DNA from: Neoroseomonas oryzicola
GTDB taxonomy: Bacteria > Pseudomonadota > Alphaproteobacteria > Acetobacterales > Acetobacteraceae
Assembly: GCF_012163135.1 (NCBI RefSeq)
Contig: NZ_JAAVUP010000011.1
Coordinates: 1-64,000, forward strand
Length of the DNA stretch: 64,000 nucleotides
Direction of reading: 5' to 3'
Shown one piece after another: positions 25,856 to 34,857 of this stretch. The notes beneath the pieces were generated by a model. The model searched no databases and was not told the origin of the DNA. It was given only the letters and a program-made list of their open reading frames with translations. Made by a program: the position numbers and the translations under genes. The first letter of the stretch is position 1. Every line of letters starts with the position of its first letter.

Positions 25856-26499
25856 CCGATCTCCTGTTCGCGGGCGAGCGCCGCGGCGATGGCGGGCACC
25901 GCGGCGACCTTGGCGCCGAGGGCCTTGAGGTTGGCATAGCCGTCCGTGGCGACGCCGAGGAAGCCGCCGAAGCCGAGCAGCGCGGCGAGGAAGATGTCCG
26001 CGGCGGAGACCTTCTCCGTGCCGAGGATGGTGCCGTGCGGCCGGCCGGCGAGCTGCGCGTCGGCGAAGGCCAGCGCGTCCTGCGCGCGGGTCACGGCGGT
26101 CGCCTTCAGCGCGGCGGCCGCGGCCTCGTCCCCGCCGGTCAGGCGCTTCGCCTGGAAGGCCAGGGAGAAGGTGTTGGCCATGCGGAAATGGCACCAGCAG
26201 AGCCATTCCATGCCCTTGGCACGCCCGATCGCGTCGCGCGGCAGCAGGCCGGAGTCCGGCGCGGCTTCCGCGAGCCAGAGCGCCATGGCCGGGATCTCGG
26301 TGATCGTCACGCCCGCGTCGGGGATCTGGATCGCCGCGACCTCGCCCTTGGGGTTGATGGCGAGGAAGTCGGGCGTCTTGTGGTCGCCCTTGCGCAGGCT
26401 GATGAAGCGGATGTCGAGGTCGAGGCCGCTCGCCGCGACCATCTGGTGGACGATGGTCCCGCTGGTGCGGGTCGAGGTCCAGAGGATCGGCTTCGTCAT
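25852..26499 (-). CDS. Glutathione S-transferase family protein
   Basis: The 215-residue protein has a thioredoxin-like N-terminal domain (ILWTSTRTSGTIVHQMVAAS, then KGEVAAIQIPDAGVTITEIPA, where cis-Pro and the glutathione-binding E-I/S motif sit) and an all-helical C-terminal domain. It begins with the ATGA overlap to the ridA-like gene. Electrophile or peroxide detoxification is probable; the exact class is unclear. Confidence 0.85.
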   Translation of the reverse strand: MTKPILWTSTRTSGTIVHQMVAASGLDLDIRFISLRKGDHKTPDFLAINPKGEVAAIQIPDAGVTITEIPAMALWLAEAAPDSGLLPRDAIGRAKGMEWLCWCHFRMANTFSLAFQAKRLTGGDEAAAAALKATAVTRAQDALAFADAQLAGRPHGTILGTEKVSAADIFLAALLGFGGFLGVATDGYANLKALGAKVAAVPAIAAALAREQEIG

Positions 26500-26894
26500 G
26501 ATGCGTCTCCGGCGAGGGCGATGCAGGCGAAGGCGACCTTCGCCTCGGTCGGCACGCCGAAGCGCGCGGTGTGGCGCGCGGGCAGCCCGTTCGGGAAGTG
26601 CTTCACGTATTCCGCGTTGCAGGCGTCGTAGTCGGCGGGGTCGGTGATCAGCATCGTCACCTGCACCGCGCGGTCGAGGCTGCTGCCGGCCTCGCGCAGG
26701 ATGCTCTCGACCATGGCGAGCGCGTTGCGCGTCTGTTCGGCCGCCGTGGCGCCGCGGTGGATGCCGCGGGCCGGATCGTGCGGGGCGGAATGCCCCGACA
26801 CGAAAACCAGGCCGCCGGCCCGGGTGGCGCGGCTGAAGGGCCGCTTCTCCCCCGGTCCGGGCGGGAGGAAGATGTCGAAGGGTGCCGGGCTCAC
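26496..26894 (-). CDS. RidA family protein (enamine/imine deaminase-like)
   Basis: The 132-residue protein has the YjgF/RidA fold, with FSRATRAGGLVFVSGHSAPHD, an Arg in PARHTARFGV and a terminal VAFACIALAG. RidA proteins hydrolyse reactive enamines. The GTG start at 26894 overlaps the stop of the upstream GST (GTGA). The N-terminal ten residues extend beyond the usual RidA start. Whether it has true deaminase activity is uncertain because family members vary at the active-site Arg position. Confidence 0.85.
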   Translation of the reverse strand: MSPAPFDIFLPPGPGEKRPFSRATRAGGLVFVSGHSAPHDPARGIHRGATAAEQTRNALAMVESILREAGSSLDRAVQVTMLITDPADYDACNAEYVKHFPNGLPARHTARFGVPTEAKVAFACIALAGDAS

Positions 26895-27508
26895 GCCAGG
26901 CCTTCGGCCGCCAGCGTGCGCTGCACCGCCGGCCGCGCCTTCATGCGCGCGTAATGCGCCGCGACATTCGCCGGCAGGTCCTTCTGCAGCCGTGCGTTCC
27001 ACCAGAAGGAGACGTAGAAGAGCGCGGAATCGGCGAAGGAATAGGTGCCGGCCAGCCACTCCTTGCCCTCGAGCGCCTTGTCCATCAGCGCGAGGCCACG
27101 GGAGAAGATCTCGGCGCCGCGGGCCTTCACCGCCTCGGCATCGCCTTCCGACGGGGCGAAGTTCGACGGGCGGAACATGCGGGAGAAGCCCTGCATGTGC
27201 ATCGTCGCCACGCAGTAGTCGGTGCATTCCAGCGCGCGCGCCTGGGCGTCCATGCCGATCGGCATCAGCCCCGCTGTCGGGAAGCGGGAGGCGATCCAGA
27301 AGGCGATGGCGGGGTATTCCGTCAGCACGCTGCCGTCGTCGCGCTCGAGCGTGGGGACCTTCGACTTCGGGTTCACGCCGGTGAATTCGGGCTTGAACTG
27401 CGCGCCCTCGCGCAGGTTCACGAGCACCGCCTCGTAAGGCGCGCCGGTTTCCTCGAGCAGGACATGGATGCCGACCGAGCAGGCGCCGGGGGAGTAGTAC
27501 AGCTTCAT
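26891..27508 (-). CDS. Glutathione S-transferase family protein
   Basis: The 205-residue protein begins KLYYSPGACSVGIHVLLEE, with the SPGACS motif of beta-class bacterial GSTs including the active-site Cys. NPKSKVPTLERDDGSVLTEYPA provides the cis-Pro and glutathione gamma-glutamyl contacts. The helical C-terminal domain is complete. AAGGA lies about ten bases before the ATG. The neighbouring GST at 25852 is only distantly similar, so this is not a recent duplication. Confidence 0.9.
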   Translation of the reverse strand: MKLYYSPGACSVGIHVLLEETGAPYEAVLVNLREGAQFKPEFTGVNPKSKVPTLERDDGSVLTEYPAIAFWIASRFPTAGLMPIGMDAQARALECTDYCVATMHMQGFSRMFRPSNFAPSEGDAEAVKARGAEIFSRGLALMDKALEGKEWLAGTYSFADSALFYVSFWWNARLQKDLPANVAAHYARMKARPAVQRTLAAEGLA

Positions 27509-27616
27509 GGACGATCGTCCTTCCGTTCCGCCGCCGTTCAGGCGGGCCACCCGGACAATCCTCCGGGGGCGAGGGCTTGGCAAGGCGGGCCGGCGCCCGC
27601 GTTCCCGAGCACGCCT

Positions 27617-28225
27617 TCAGCCCCGCCGCGCGAGCCAGACGGTATGCCCGCCGCACTCCGGGTCCTCCGCGGCATGGCCCAGCACCGCGAAGCCGCTGGC
27701 GGCCAGCAGCGCCCGGTATTCCGCCGGATCGAGGCTGGCATGGAACAGCGGTTCCCCGCCGAGGGTTCCCATCGCGATGCCGTGCGCGGGGCCCGAGGTG
27801 AACATCAGCACCGCACCCGGCGCGGCATCGGCGGCGAAGACGGGAAACATCGCGCGCTGGTCGTCGTGGCGCAGGTGGAAGACGCTGTCCCAGGCGAGGA
27901 TGCCGTCGAAGCGGCGGCCGAGCGCGAGCCCGCGCATGTCGGCCAGGATCCAGTCCTGGTCCGGCAGGGCGGCGCGCGCCATGGCGATCATCTCGGGCGA
28001 GGAATCGACGCCGGTGACGGCATGGCCAAGTCCGGCGAGACGCGCCGCGACCGGCCGTCCCGGCCCGCAGCCGAGGCCGAGCACCGTGCCGGCGGCCGGC
28101 AGCAGCGCGGCGAAGCGCGCCAGCCATCCGGCCTCGACGCCGGGTGCCGTGCCGCGCGCCGCGGCCCAGGCCCCGGCGTGGCGGCGATAGAGGCCGGCGA
28201 TCCTGCCGGCCTCGTCCTCGTTCAA
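27617..28225 (-). CDS. Class I SAM-dependent methyltransferase
   Basis: The 202-residue protein carries the SAM-binding motif [19 protein letters not shown], the acidic motif [12 protein letters not shown] and a following ADMRGLAL. The first in-frame start is a TTG at 28225 overlapping the prs stop (TTGA), so it is translated behind prs. The acceptor substrate cannot be told. Confidence 0.8.
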   Translation of the reverse strand: MNEDEAGRIAGLYRRHAGAWAAARGTAPGVEAGWLARFAALLPAAGTVLGLGCGPGRPVAARLAGLGHAVTGVDSSPEMIAMARAALPDQDWILADMRGLALGRRFDGILAWDSVFHLRHDDQRAMFPVFAADAAPGAVLMFTSGPAHGIAMGTLGGEPLFHASLDPAEYRALLAASGFAVLGHAAEDPECGGHTVWLARRG

Positions 28226-29154
28226 TTGAACAGCGAGGAGACCGAGGATTCCTCGCTGATGCGCTTCATCGCCTCGGCGAGCAGCGGGGCGATGGTGAGC
28301 TGGCGGATGTTGCGCGACACGCGCACCGCCTCGGTCGCCTGGATCGAGTCGGTGACCGTCATCATCTCGATCGGCGCCGCGCCGATGCGCGCGACCGCGC
28401 CACCCGAGAAGACGCCGTGGGTGACGTAGACGCCGGCCGACTTGGCGCCGTTCTTCAGCAGCGCCTCGGCCGCGTTGCACAGCGTGCCGCCGGAATCGAC
28501 GATGTCGTCGACCAGCAGGCAGTGGCGACCCTCGACCTCGCCGATCACGTTCATCACTTCCGACACGCCGGCGCGCGGGCGCCGCTTGTCGATGATGGCG
28601 AGATCCACGCCGAGCCGCGCCGCGATGGCGCGCGCGCGCACCACGCCGCCGACGTCGGGGGAGACGATCATCAGCTCCCGCCCCTCGTAGCGTTCCTGGA
28701 TGTCGCGGGAGAACAGCGGCGCGGCGAACAGGTTGTCCACCGGGATGTCGAAGAAGCCCTGGATCTGCGCGGCGTGCAGGTCCATCGTCAGGACGCGGTC
28801 GGCACCGGCCTCGGTGATCAGGTTCGCCACCAGCTTGGCGCTGATCGGGGTGCGGCTGCCCGACTTACGATCCTGCCGCGCATAGCCGAAATACGGGATC
28901 ACCGCCGTGATGCGCCGCGCGCTGGCGCGCCGCAGCGCGTCGAGCGTGATCAGCAGCTCCATCAGGTTGTCGTTGGCGGGGTAGGAGGTGGACTGCACCA
29001 CGAAGACGTCCTCGCCGCGGACGTTCTCGTGGATTTCCACGAACACCTCCATGTCCGCGAAGCGGCGGACGGAGGCGTTGGTCAGCGGGAGGCCGCAGGC
29101 GGCGGCGACAGCCTCGGCCAGGGGGCGATTGCTGTTGCAGGCGACGATCTTCAT
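28222..29154 (-). CDS. prs: Ribose-phosphate pyrophosphokinase
   Basis: The 310-residue enzyme makes PRPP from ribose-5-phosphate and ATP for nucleotide, His and Trp synthesis. It shows [20 protein letters not shown], the ATP-binding [10 protein letters not shown], the metal/PRPP-binding [12 protein letters not shown] and the PRPP loop [17 protein letters not shown]. Length matches class I enzymes. It leads the minus-strand run prs-methyltransferase-GST-RidA-GST-phosphatase, with short gaps or overlaps throughout. Confidence 0.97.
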   Translation of the reverse strand: MKIVACNSNRPLAEAVAAACGLPLTNASVRRFADMEVFVEIHENVRGEDVFVVQSTSYPANDNLMELLITLDALRRASARRITAVIPYFGYARQDRKSGSRTPISAKLVANLITEAGADRVLTMDLHAAQIQGFFDIPVDNLFAAPLFSRDIQERYEGRELMIVSPDVGGVVRARAIAARLGVDLAIIDKRRPRAGVSEVMNVIGEVEGRHCLLVDDIVDSGGTLCNAAEALLKNGAKSAGVYVTHGVFSGGAVARIGAAPIEMMTVTDSIQATEAVRVSRNIRQLTIAPLLAEAMKRISEESSVSSLFN

Positions 29155-29298
29155 GGCCGGGGAGCTCCGGGCGCCGTGGCGCGGGCTGTGTCGGGAGGGC
29201 GGCGGGTTCGTAGCAACGTGACGAAGATGTGTAAATCAGCGCGCCATACCGTCGCCGCAGGGCTGCATCACGTTCAGCCCGCCCTAAGGATCCGAAGA

Positions 29299-29730
29299 AT
29301 GCGCCTCGCCGCCGCCCTGACCCTCGCGTTCGCCCTGCTCGCCGGCGCCGCCGCCGCCCAGACCACCCGGGAATTCGACGCCCAGGGGCGGATGACCGGG
29401 CGCAGCGACGGCAACAGCGGCGACGTCCGCCATTACGATGCCAGCGGGCGGCTCACGGGCCGCTCCCAGACCTCGGGCAACACGACGCGGCACTACGACT
29501 CGGCCGGGCGGGCGGTGGGGCGCAGCGAGACCCAGGGCGAGGTGACCCGCCATTACGACGCCTCCGGCCGCTTGACGGGCTCGACCGACTGGCACGGCAA
29601 CACCGCCAGGCTACGCGACGCGCAGGGCCGCTCGACCGGGCGGATCGAGCGCAGCGGCGACACCTGGCGGCGCTACGACGCCCAGGGCCGCCTGGTGGCG
29701 CGAGGCACCGGTCCCGCGCCCAACCGGTAG
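29299..29730 (+). CDS. Small secreted YD-like repeat protein
   Basis: The 143-residue protein has a signal peptide (MRLAAALTLAFALLAGAAAA, cleavage near AAAQ) and then six tandem units of about 19 residues. Each unit has the pattern YDAxGRxTGRSxxxG(N/D), for example HYDASGRLTGRSQTSGN. The units resemble the YD repeats of Rhs/teneurin proteins but the array is far shorter, with no toxin tip. A periplasmic or surface beta-structure is likely. The gene is divergent from prs and convergent with the phasin gene. No function can be assigned. Confidence 0.75.
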   Translation: MRLAAALTLAFALLAGAAAAQTTREFDAQGRMTGRSDGNSGDVRHYDASGRLTGRSQTSGNTTRHYDSAGRAVGRSETQGEVTRHYDASGRLTGSTDWHGNTARLRDAQGRSTGRIERSGDTWRRYDAQGRLVARGTGPAPNR

Positions 29731-29743
29731 GCGTGACGGGCCG

Positions 29744-30187
29744 CTATTTGCCGGCCTTCGCCATCAGCCCCTTCACCTCGTCCATCGCCTCGGTGAAGCG
29801 CTTGTTGAGCAGGGAGATCGCCTCGCTGTTCGACCGCTGGATGAGGTCCGCGATCTCCTGCAGGTTGGCCACCGCCTTCTCGTAGGTCGACTTGGCGAGC
29901 TCGGCCTGCTTCGCCGCCTTGTCCTGCGGCGCCTCGGCCGAGGCGAGGGACTTCATCGCCTCGGTCATCTCGGCGACCGAGGACTGCAGGATTTCCATGT
30001 GGCGCCGCGCGACGGCCTGCGCGCCCTCGAGCGCGACGCGGTTCGCGGCCGACAGGGCCTCGATGTTCTTGCGCTGGGCGGTCGCGACCGCCTCCATGTC
30101 CGGCATGGCCGGCACGTTGGGCATCTTGAAGTCGGCGAACATCTTGAAGACGTCCATGTCGGGCTTGAAACCGAACGGATCGGCCAT
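29744..30187 (-). CDS. Phasin family protein
   Basis: The 147-residue protein is a phasin, which coats polyhydroxyalkanoate granules. It is almost entirely amphipathic helix, with AQRKNIEALSAANRVALEGA and RRHMEILQSSVAEMTEAMKS being typical of the alphaproteobacterial phasin_2 group. The N terminus is rich in Phe, Met and Pro (FKMFADFKMPNVPAMP). GGGGAGA lies upstream of the ATG. A TetR-type regulator follows upstream on the same strand and could control it. No PHA synthase is in the window. Confidence 0.9.
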   Translation of the reverse strand: MADPFGFKPDMDVFKMFADFKMPNVPAMPDMEAVATAQRKNIEALSAANRVALEGAQAVARRHMEILQSSVAEMTEAMKSLASAEAPQDKAAKQAELAKSTYEKAVANLQEIADLIQRSNSEAISLLNKRFTEAMDEVKGLMAKAGK

Positions 30188-30280
30188 CGTGATCTCCCCT
30201 TGTTGATGCCGAAGCCTAGAGCAGAACAGCGCGGCGGCGATACAGGAAGTCGCGGCGGCGATCGTTCGCCGCGCGGCACG

Positions 30281-30895
30281 TCACGCCTCGCCGGGCGTCG
30301 CCTCCGTGCCGGATGCGGATCCATCGCGCGGCGTGACGCCGAAGGTCCGCGCGATCTGCTCGGCGCGGTCGAGCGCGCGGTCGAGCGCGGCCATGGTGTG
30401 GCCCAGATCCTCGCTCTCGTCCTCCGTCCAGGCGCGCACGGTGGCGAGCCAGACGCCGACCAGGCCGAGCGCCATGGCCCGGCGCGCGCAGCCCTCCCCG
30501 CTGATCTCCGCGGCATCGAGCATCCAGCGCATCGACATCGCGATGCGTGGCGCGAGGGCCGCGGCGAGCCCCGGGTCGCGCCGCAGATGCGCGAGGAAGC
30601 GCAGGATGCCCGCCCGGTGCGGCTGCATGGCGTCGAACCGGCGCATCAGCACGTCGAACAGCCGGTCCCGCGCCGCGCCGCCCTGGCCCGGCACGGTCCC
30701 GTCGAGCACCGCCCGGTCGACCACCTGCCCGTGCAGGACCAGGGCATCGAGCCGGGTGGGGAAGCGTTCGCGTAGCGTCGCCAGGGGGACGCCGGCCTCG
30801 GCGGCGAGCCGCCCCATGGTCAGGCCCTGCCAGCCATGCGCGGCGACCACGCGCCACAGCGCGCCGATCAGGGCCTCGTCGTTCGTCTCGCTCAT
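30281..30895 (-). CDS. TetR family transcriptional regulator
   Basis: The 204-residue protein has an N-terminal helix-turn-helix (GWQGLTMGRLAAEAGVPLAT LRERF, two adjoining motifs) and a ligand-binding helical domain with a DALVLHGQVVDRAVLDGTV stretch resembling the COQ9-like TetR group. It lies 93 bases upstream of the phasin gene on the same strand. Regulation of granule metabolism is a guess from this position. Confidence 0.82.
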   Translation of the reverse strand: MSETNDEALIGALWRVVAAHGWQGLTMGRLAAEAGVPLATLRERFPTRLDALVLHGQVVDRAVLDGTVPGQGGAARDRLFDVLMRRFDAMQPHRAGILRFLAHLRRDPGLAAALAPRIAMSMRWMLDAAEISGEGCARRAMALGLVGVWLATVRAWTEDESEDLGHTMAALDRALDRAEQIARTFGVTPRDGSASGTEATPGEA

Positions 30896-30920
30896 GGGGC
30901 GAGGATATGGGAGGCGGGGC

Positions 30921-31733
30921 TCAGCCCGCCAGTTCCCGCGCGCGATCGGTGGCGGCCGCGATGGCCTTCGACATCAGCGCCGGCCAGGCATCGGGTTCCA
31001 TCAGGACGTTCAGTGCCCTCTCGGTGGTCCCCTTGGGGCTGGTCACGGCCTTGCGGAGGTCGGCGGCATCCTGGGGGCTGGCGGCGAGCAGCGCGCCCGA
31101 GCCCGCCACCGTCGCCCGCGCCATCCGGCGCGCGAGGTCGGCCGGCAGGCCCTGTTCGATGGCGGCCTTCTCCAGCACCTCGGCGAGCAGGAAGACATAG
31201 GCCGGGCCGCCGCCCGACACGGCAGTGACGGGGTTGATCTGGTCCTCCTCGGCGACCCAGGCGACCTCGCCCACCGCCTGGAGCAGGGCGTCGGCGAGCG
31301 CCTTCTGGGCGTCCGTCACGCCGGGGGCGGCATAGGCGGCGGTGAAGCCCTGGCGGACGGCGGCCGGGGTGTTCGGCATGGCGCGGACCACGGCCGCGCC
31401 CTCCCCGAGGGCCGCGCGCATCGAGGCGACCGACCGGCCGGCCATGATCGAGACAAAGAGCGCGCCTTCCGCCGCGAAGCGGGCGAAGGCGGGCACCGTC
31501 GCCGGGGCCTCCTGCGGCTTGATCGCGAGGATCACGGCCGCGGGCCGGAAGCCAGCCGGGATGGAGGCGGCGTCCGGGACGATGGTGGCCCGGCCGGCGA
31601 AGGCGGCGGCCGAGGCCGCGAAGGGTTCCACCACGACGGCGCGGGCCAGGCCGCGTTCCAGCCAGCCGGACAGCATCGCGCCGCCCATCTTGCCGCAGCC
31701 GATCAGGAGGAGGTCGGGGAGGGTCTCGGTCAT
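30921..31733 (-). CDS. proC: Pyrroline-5-carboxylate reductase
   Basis: The 270-residue enzyme makes proline from pyrroline-5-carboxylate. It has an N-terminal Rossmann motif LLLIGCGKMGGAML, the LAIKPQ motif, VRAMPNTPAAVRQGFTA, and the C-terminal signature around AVSGGGPAYVFLLAE and VTSPKGTTERALNVL. The ATG at 31733 is chosen because the Rossmann motif must be close to the N terminus; the upstream in-frame extension is unlikely. Ends 25 bases before the TetR gene, same strand. Confidence 0.95.
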   Translation of the reverse strand: MTETLPDLLLIGCGKMGGAMLSGWLERGLARAVVVEPFAASAAAFAGRATIVPDAASIPAGFRPAAVILAIKPQEAPATVPAFARFAAEGALFVSIMAGRSVASMRAALGEGAAVVRAMPNTPAAVRQGFTAAYAAPGVTDAQKALADALLQAVGEVAWVAEEDQINPVTAVSGGGPAYVFLLAEVLEKAAIEQGLPADLARRMARATVAGSGALLAASPQDAADLRKAVTSPKGTTERALNVLMEPDAWPALMSKAIAAATDRARELAG

Positions 31734-31921
31734 GCGCGGCACCGTGCCGCCTCGCGCCCCGGCCGGCAAGCATGCTGCGCCGATGCCGATGGGGCTACCT
31801 CGGACTCGCAACAGTTGGCCGGTTGTGCAGTAATCCTCGCGGTTTGTCGCGAAAATCGGACAAACTGGCTCGCCAAGCCGTGAGGGCATGGCCTGGCGAC
31901 ATGCCCAGAGGTAGGGAGCGG

Positions 31922-33565
31922 ATGGACGGCGCCCTGGAAGCCATCGAGGCCGTGCGCTCGACGCGCGAGGCGGCGGCGCGCACGCGGCGCTGGCGCTTCG
32001 CGGAGTGGATGGGGCGCATCAGCACGCGCGCCGGCATCGTCAGCATCCTGTTCCTGCTCACCGTCGGCCTGCTGGCCGGCAACGCGGCCACCAACCTCGC
32101 CCGGCAATCCGCGATCGTCGAGGAACTGGGCGTGCGCGTGCGTCTCGCGGACGAGGCGGTCAGCACCTTCGCCGCCAGCGTCAATGCCTACGGCACCGCC
32201 TTCAACACCATGGCCGCCACGGCCGGCCAGCCCAACGCGGCGCCGCCGCGCATCGTCATGCAGGGCACCCAGCTCACCGCAGCCTTCCGCGAGGTCGAGA
32301 CCCTGTTCGGCGGCGAGATCGACAGCGTCGTGCTGGGCGGGGCGCGCGACATGAGCCGGAGGATCGGCGGCCTGTCCGAGCGCGCCCAGCAGGCCTTCTC
32401 CGCCCGGCGCCGCGCCGACCTCACGCCGCTGCAGGACGAATGGCTCGACATCCAGGTGGCCTTCAACCGCTTCGCCGATGCGGCGCGCGACGCCTCCCGC
32501 GCGCGGGCCGAGGCGAGCGTCGCGAGCGCGCGCCGGATCGCCGGCGACGCCCGCATCGTCACCATGCTCGGCACCGGCCTTGGCGTCTTCGCGGCGCTGC
32601 TGACGTGGTATGTCCTCGTCACCACCATCACCCGGCCGGTCGGCGCGCTGGCGCGGACCATGACCCAGGTCGCGCGCGGCGATGTCGCGACCGAGGTGCC
32701 TCTGACGGATCGCGAGGATCAACTCGGCCAGATGGCGCGCGCCGTCGTGATCTTCCGCGACAACCTCAACGTCACGCGCAGCCTCGCCGACCGCGCACTC
32801 GACGGCGCGCGGCAGACGGCGAGCTCGACCACCCAGGCCTCCCAGGCCATCGGGAGCATCTCGGACGGTGCCTCGAAGCAGCTGAGCGAGCTGCGCGCCT
32901 TCGCCGCCTCGCTGGCCGACAGCGCCGAGCAGATCCGCCTGGTCGGCCAGAACACCCAGGATGCCAGTGCGCGCGCGAGCGACGCGAAGACGCTGCTCAC
33001 CGACAGCGTGCACCGCATCCGCGACCTGGTGCAGATCGTCGAGGGCGTGGGCGACGACGCCGAGCGGGTGAACCGCATCGCCGCCTCGATCGCGCAGATG
33101 GCGACGCAGACCAACATCCTCGCGATCAACGCCGCCATCGAGGCCGCGCGCGCCGGCGAGCACGGCCGCGGCCTCGCGGTGGTGGCCGAGGAGGTGCGCC
33201 AGCTCGCCGCGAACACCGAGGGGCTGGCGACCGAGATCGCCGACCTCGTCCGCGGCGCCGGCCAGCGCACGCGCGAGGGCGGGGCGGCGGCGAAGAATGT
33301 CGGCGTCTCGGTCGACCGGCTCGAGGGGCTGGTGGCCGAGAGCGCGCGGCTGGCGAGCGACATCGCGACCGCCATGGACCAGCAGCAGGCGACCGTCCGG
33401 CAATTGGGAGAGCGCGTGAACACCTTGACCCTGATCGGCCAGTCCAGCGCGACGGCGGCCGAGCAATTGACCGGCACCATGGTCGAACTGTCCCGCCAGG
33501 CCGCCGATACGCGCGTGGCGGTCGAATCCGTCGCCGGCGGCGCGAAGCTGGGGCGCAATCTGTGA
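31922..33565 (+). CDS. Methyl-accepting chemotaxis-type receptor
   Basis: The 547-residue receptor has a first transmembrane helix at about residues 38-56 (AGIVSILFLLTVGLLAGNAA) and a helical periplasmic sensor to about 213. A second membrane helix (GTGLGVFAALLTWYVLV) leads into a HAMP domain starting TRPVGALARTM, followed by a cytoplasmic signalling domain. The hairpin tip TQTNILAINAAIEAARAGEH is well conserved, so it should bind CheA/CheW. AGGGAG precedes the ATG at 31922. The TGA overlaps the GTG of the receiver-phosphatase gene (GTGA), which ties the receptor to that output protein. No CheR or CheB esterase lies nearby. Confidence 0.92.
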   Translation: MDGALEAIEAVRSTREAAARTRRWRFAEWMGRISTRAGIVSILFLLTVGLLAGNAATNLARQSAIVEELGVRVRLADEAVSTFAASVNAYGTAFNTMAATAGQPNAAPPRIVMQGTQLTAAFREVETLFGGEIDSVVLGGARDMSRRIGGLSERAQQAFSARRRADLTPLQDEWLDIQVAFNRFADAARDASRARAEASVASARRIAGDARIVTMLGTGLGVFAALLTWYVLVTTITRPVGALARTMTQVARGDVATEVPLTDREDQLGQMARAVVIFRDNLNVTRSLADRALDGARQTASSTTQASQAIGSISDGASKQLSELRAFAASLADSAEQIRLVGQNTQDASARASDAKTLLTDSVHRIRDLVQIVEGVGDDAERVNRIAASIAQMATQTNILAINAAIEAARAGEHGRGLAVVAEEVRQLAANTEGLATEIADLVRGAGQRTREGGAAAKNVGVSVDRLEGLVAESARLASDIATAMDQQQATVRQLGERVNTLTLIGQSSATAAEQLTGTMVELSRQAADTRVAVESVAGGAKLGRNL

Positions 33566-34743
33566 CCGCACCGGTCGTGCCGCCCGTCGCGGCCTCCATC
33601 CTCGTGGTCGACGACAGCGCCTTCAACCGGCTGCTGCTCACGCGCCGCCTCGCCGAGCTCGGCTACCACGACGTCGCGCTGGCCGAGGACGGGCAGCAGG
33701 GGCTCGAGGCGATCGCCGCGCGCGCCTTCGATGCCGTGCTGCTCGACATCGAGATGCCGGGCCTCGACGGCATCGGCGTGCTCGACCGGCTGCGCGCGCT
33801 GGGCACCGAGGCACCGCCGGTGATCGTCATCTCCGCGTTGACCGAGATGACGGCGATCGTCCGCTGCATCGAGCTTGGCGCCGAGGATTTCCTGCCCAAG
33901 AACTTCGACCCGACGCTGCTGCGCGCGCGGCTGTCGACGGTGCTCGAGAAGAAGCGGCTGCGGGACCTCGCCGCACAGCGCCTCGCGGCGCTGGAGGCGG
34001 AGCTCGAGAGCGCGCGCTCGGCGCAGGTCTCGCTCGTGCCGCACGATTTCGCGGCGATCATCGCGGGCGACCGGATCGACGTCTATGCGGCGATGATCCC
34101 GGCGCGGCAGGTCGGCGGCGACCTGTACGACGCGGTGCGGCTGAACGAGCGGACGGTGCTGTTCGCGGTCGGCGACGTCTCGGGCAAGGGGGCGCCGGCG
34201 GCGCTGACCATGGCGCGCAGCATGGGCCTCGTGCGCGCATCGGCGCGGCTCTGCGCGGAGCGGCATTGCCCGCCCGATCCGGGTGAGCTGCTGACCATCG
34301 CCAATGACGACCTCGCCCGCGACAACGAGGACATGACCTTCGTGACGGTCGCCCTCGGCGTCATCGACCTCGAGACCGGGGAGGGCGCGATCGCCATCGC
34401 CGCGCATGACGCGCCCTTCCTGCTGCGCGACGACGCCCCGCCGCGCGATTTCGGTCCCTTCGGGCGCCAGCCGCCGCTCGGCGCGCGCGAAGGCACCGTC
34501 TATCGCAGCGAGCCCTTCCGCCTGGCGCCTGGGGAGGCGCTGCTGGTCTTCTCCGACGGGGTGACGGAAGCCGAGAACGCGGCGGGAGAGGCGCTGGAGC
34601 GGGAGGGGCTGCAGCGCGCGCTGGCAGGCCTCGGGGCCGATCCGCGCAAGGTGGTGGATGGCGTGCTCGCCGCGGCGGCCACCTTCGCGGACGGCACGCC
34701 GCAATCGGACGACATCACGGCGCTGGCGATCCGGATGCGCTGA
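33562..34743 (+). CDS. Receiver-PP2C (RsbU/SpoIIE-type) protein phosphatase
   Basis: The 393-residue protein joins a response-regulator receiver (residues 13-130, VVDDSAFNRLL, phospho-accepting Asp62 in LLDIEMPGLDG, Lys in FLPKNFDP) by a coiled coil to a SpoIIE-like PP2C domain. The metal-binding residues appear in ARQVGGDLYDAV, VGDVSGKGAPAAL, FSDGVTEAENA and QSDDITALAI. Such proteins dephosphorylate STAS-domain anti-anti-sigma factors. It starts with GTG overlapping the chemoreceptor stop. A STAS protein and RsbW-like kinase at 42.3-43.1 kb are the natural partners; that link is inferred. Confidence 0.9.
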   Translation: MTAPVVPPVAASILVVDDSAFNRLLLTRRLAELGYHDVALAEDGQQGLEAIAARAFDAVLLDIEMPGLDGIGVLDRLRALGTEAPPVIVISALTEMTAIVRCIELGAEDFLPKNFDPTLLRARLSTVLEKKRLRDLAAQRLAALEAELESARSAQVSLVPHDFAAIIAGDRIDVYAAMIPARQVGGDLYDAVRLNERTVLFAVGDVSGKGAPAALTMARSMGLVRASARLCAERHCPPDPGELLTIANDDLARDNEDMTFVTVALGVIDLETGEGAIAIAAHDAPFLLRDDAPPRDFGPFGRQPPLGAREGTVYRSEPFRLAPGEALLVFSDGVTEAENAAGEALEREGLQRALAGLGADPRKVVDGVLAAAATFADGTPQSDDITALAIRMR

Positions 34744-34788
34744 CGCGCAAGCCGCCTGAGGCGACGGCGTCGCCGCTGCGCCGGAGGG

Positions 34789-34830
34789 CGCTTCATCCTC
34801 CGCGCCGCCCGCGCGATGAAGCGGCCCCTT
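34789..34830. terminator. Possible terminator hairpin
   Basis: CGCTTCATC pairs with GATGAAGCG around a 17-base loop and is followed by GCCCCTT. It lies between the convergent receiver-phosphatase and DUF1254 genes. The loop is long and the T-tract poor. Confidence 0.3.
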
Positions 34831-34857
34831 CGACGGATCGCTCGCAGGACTGCGGCG

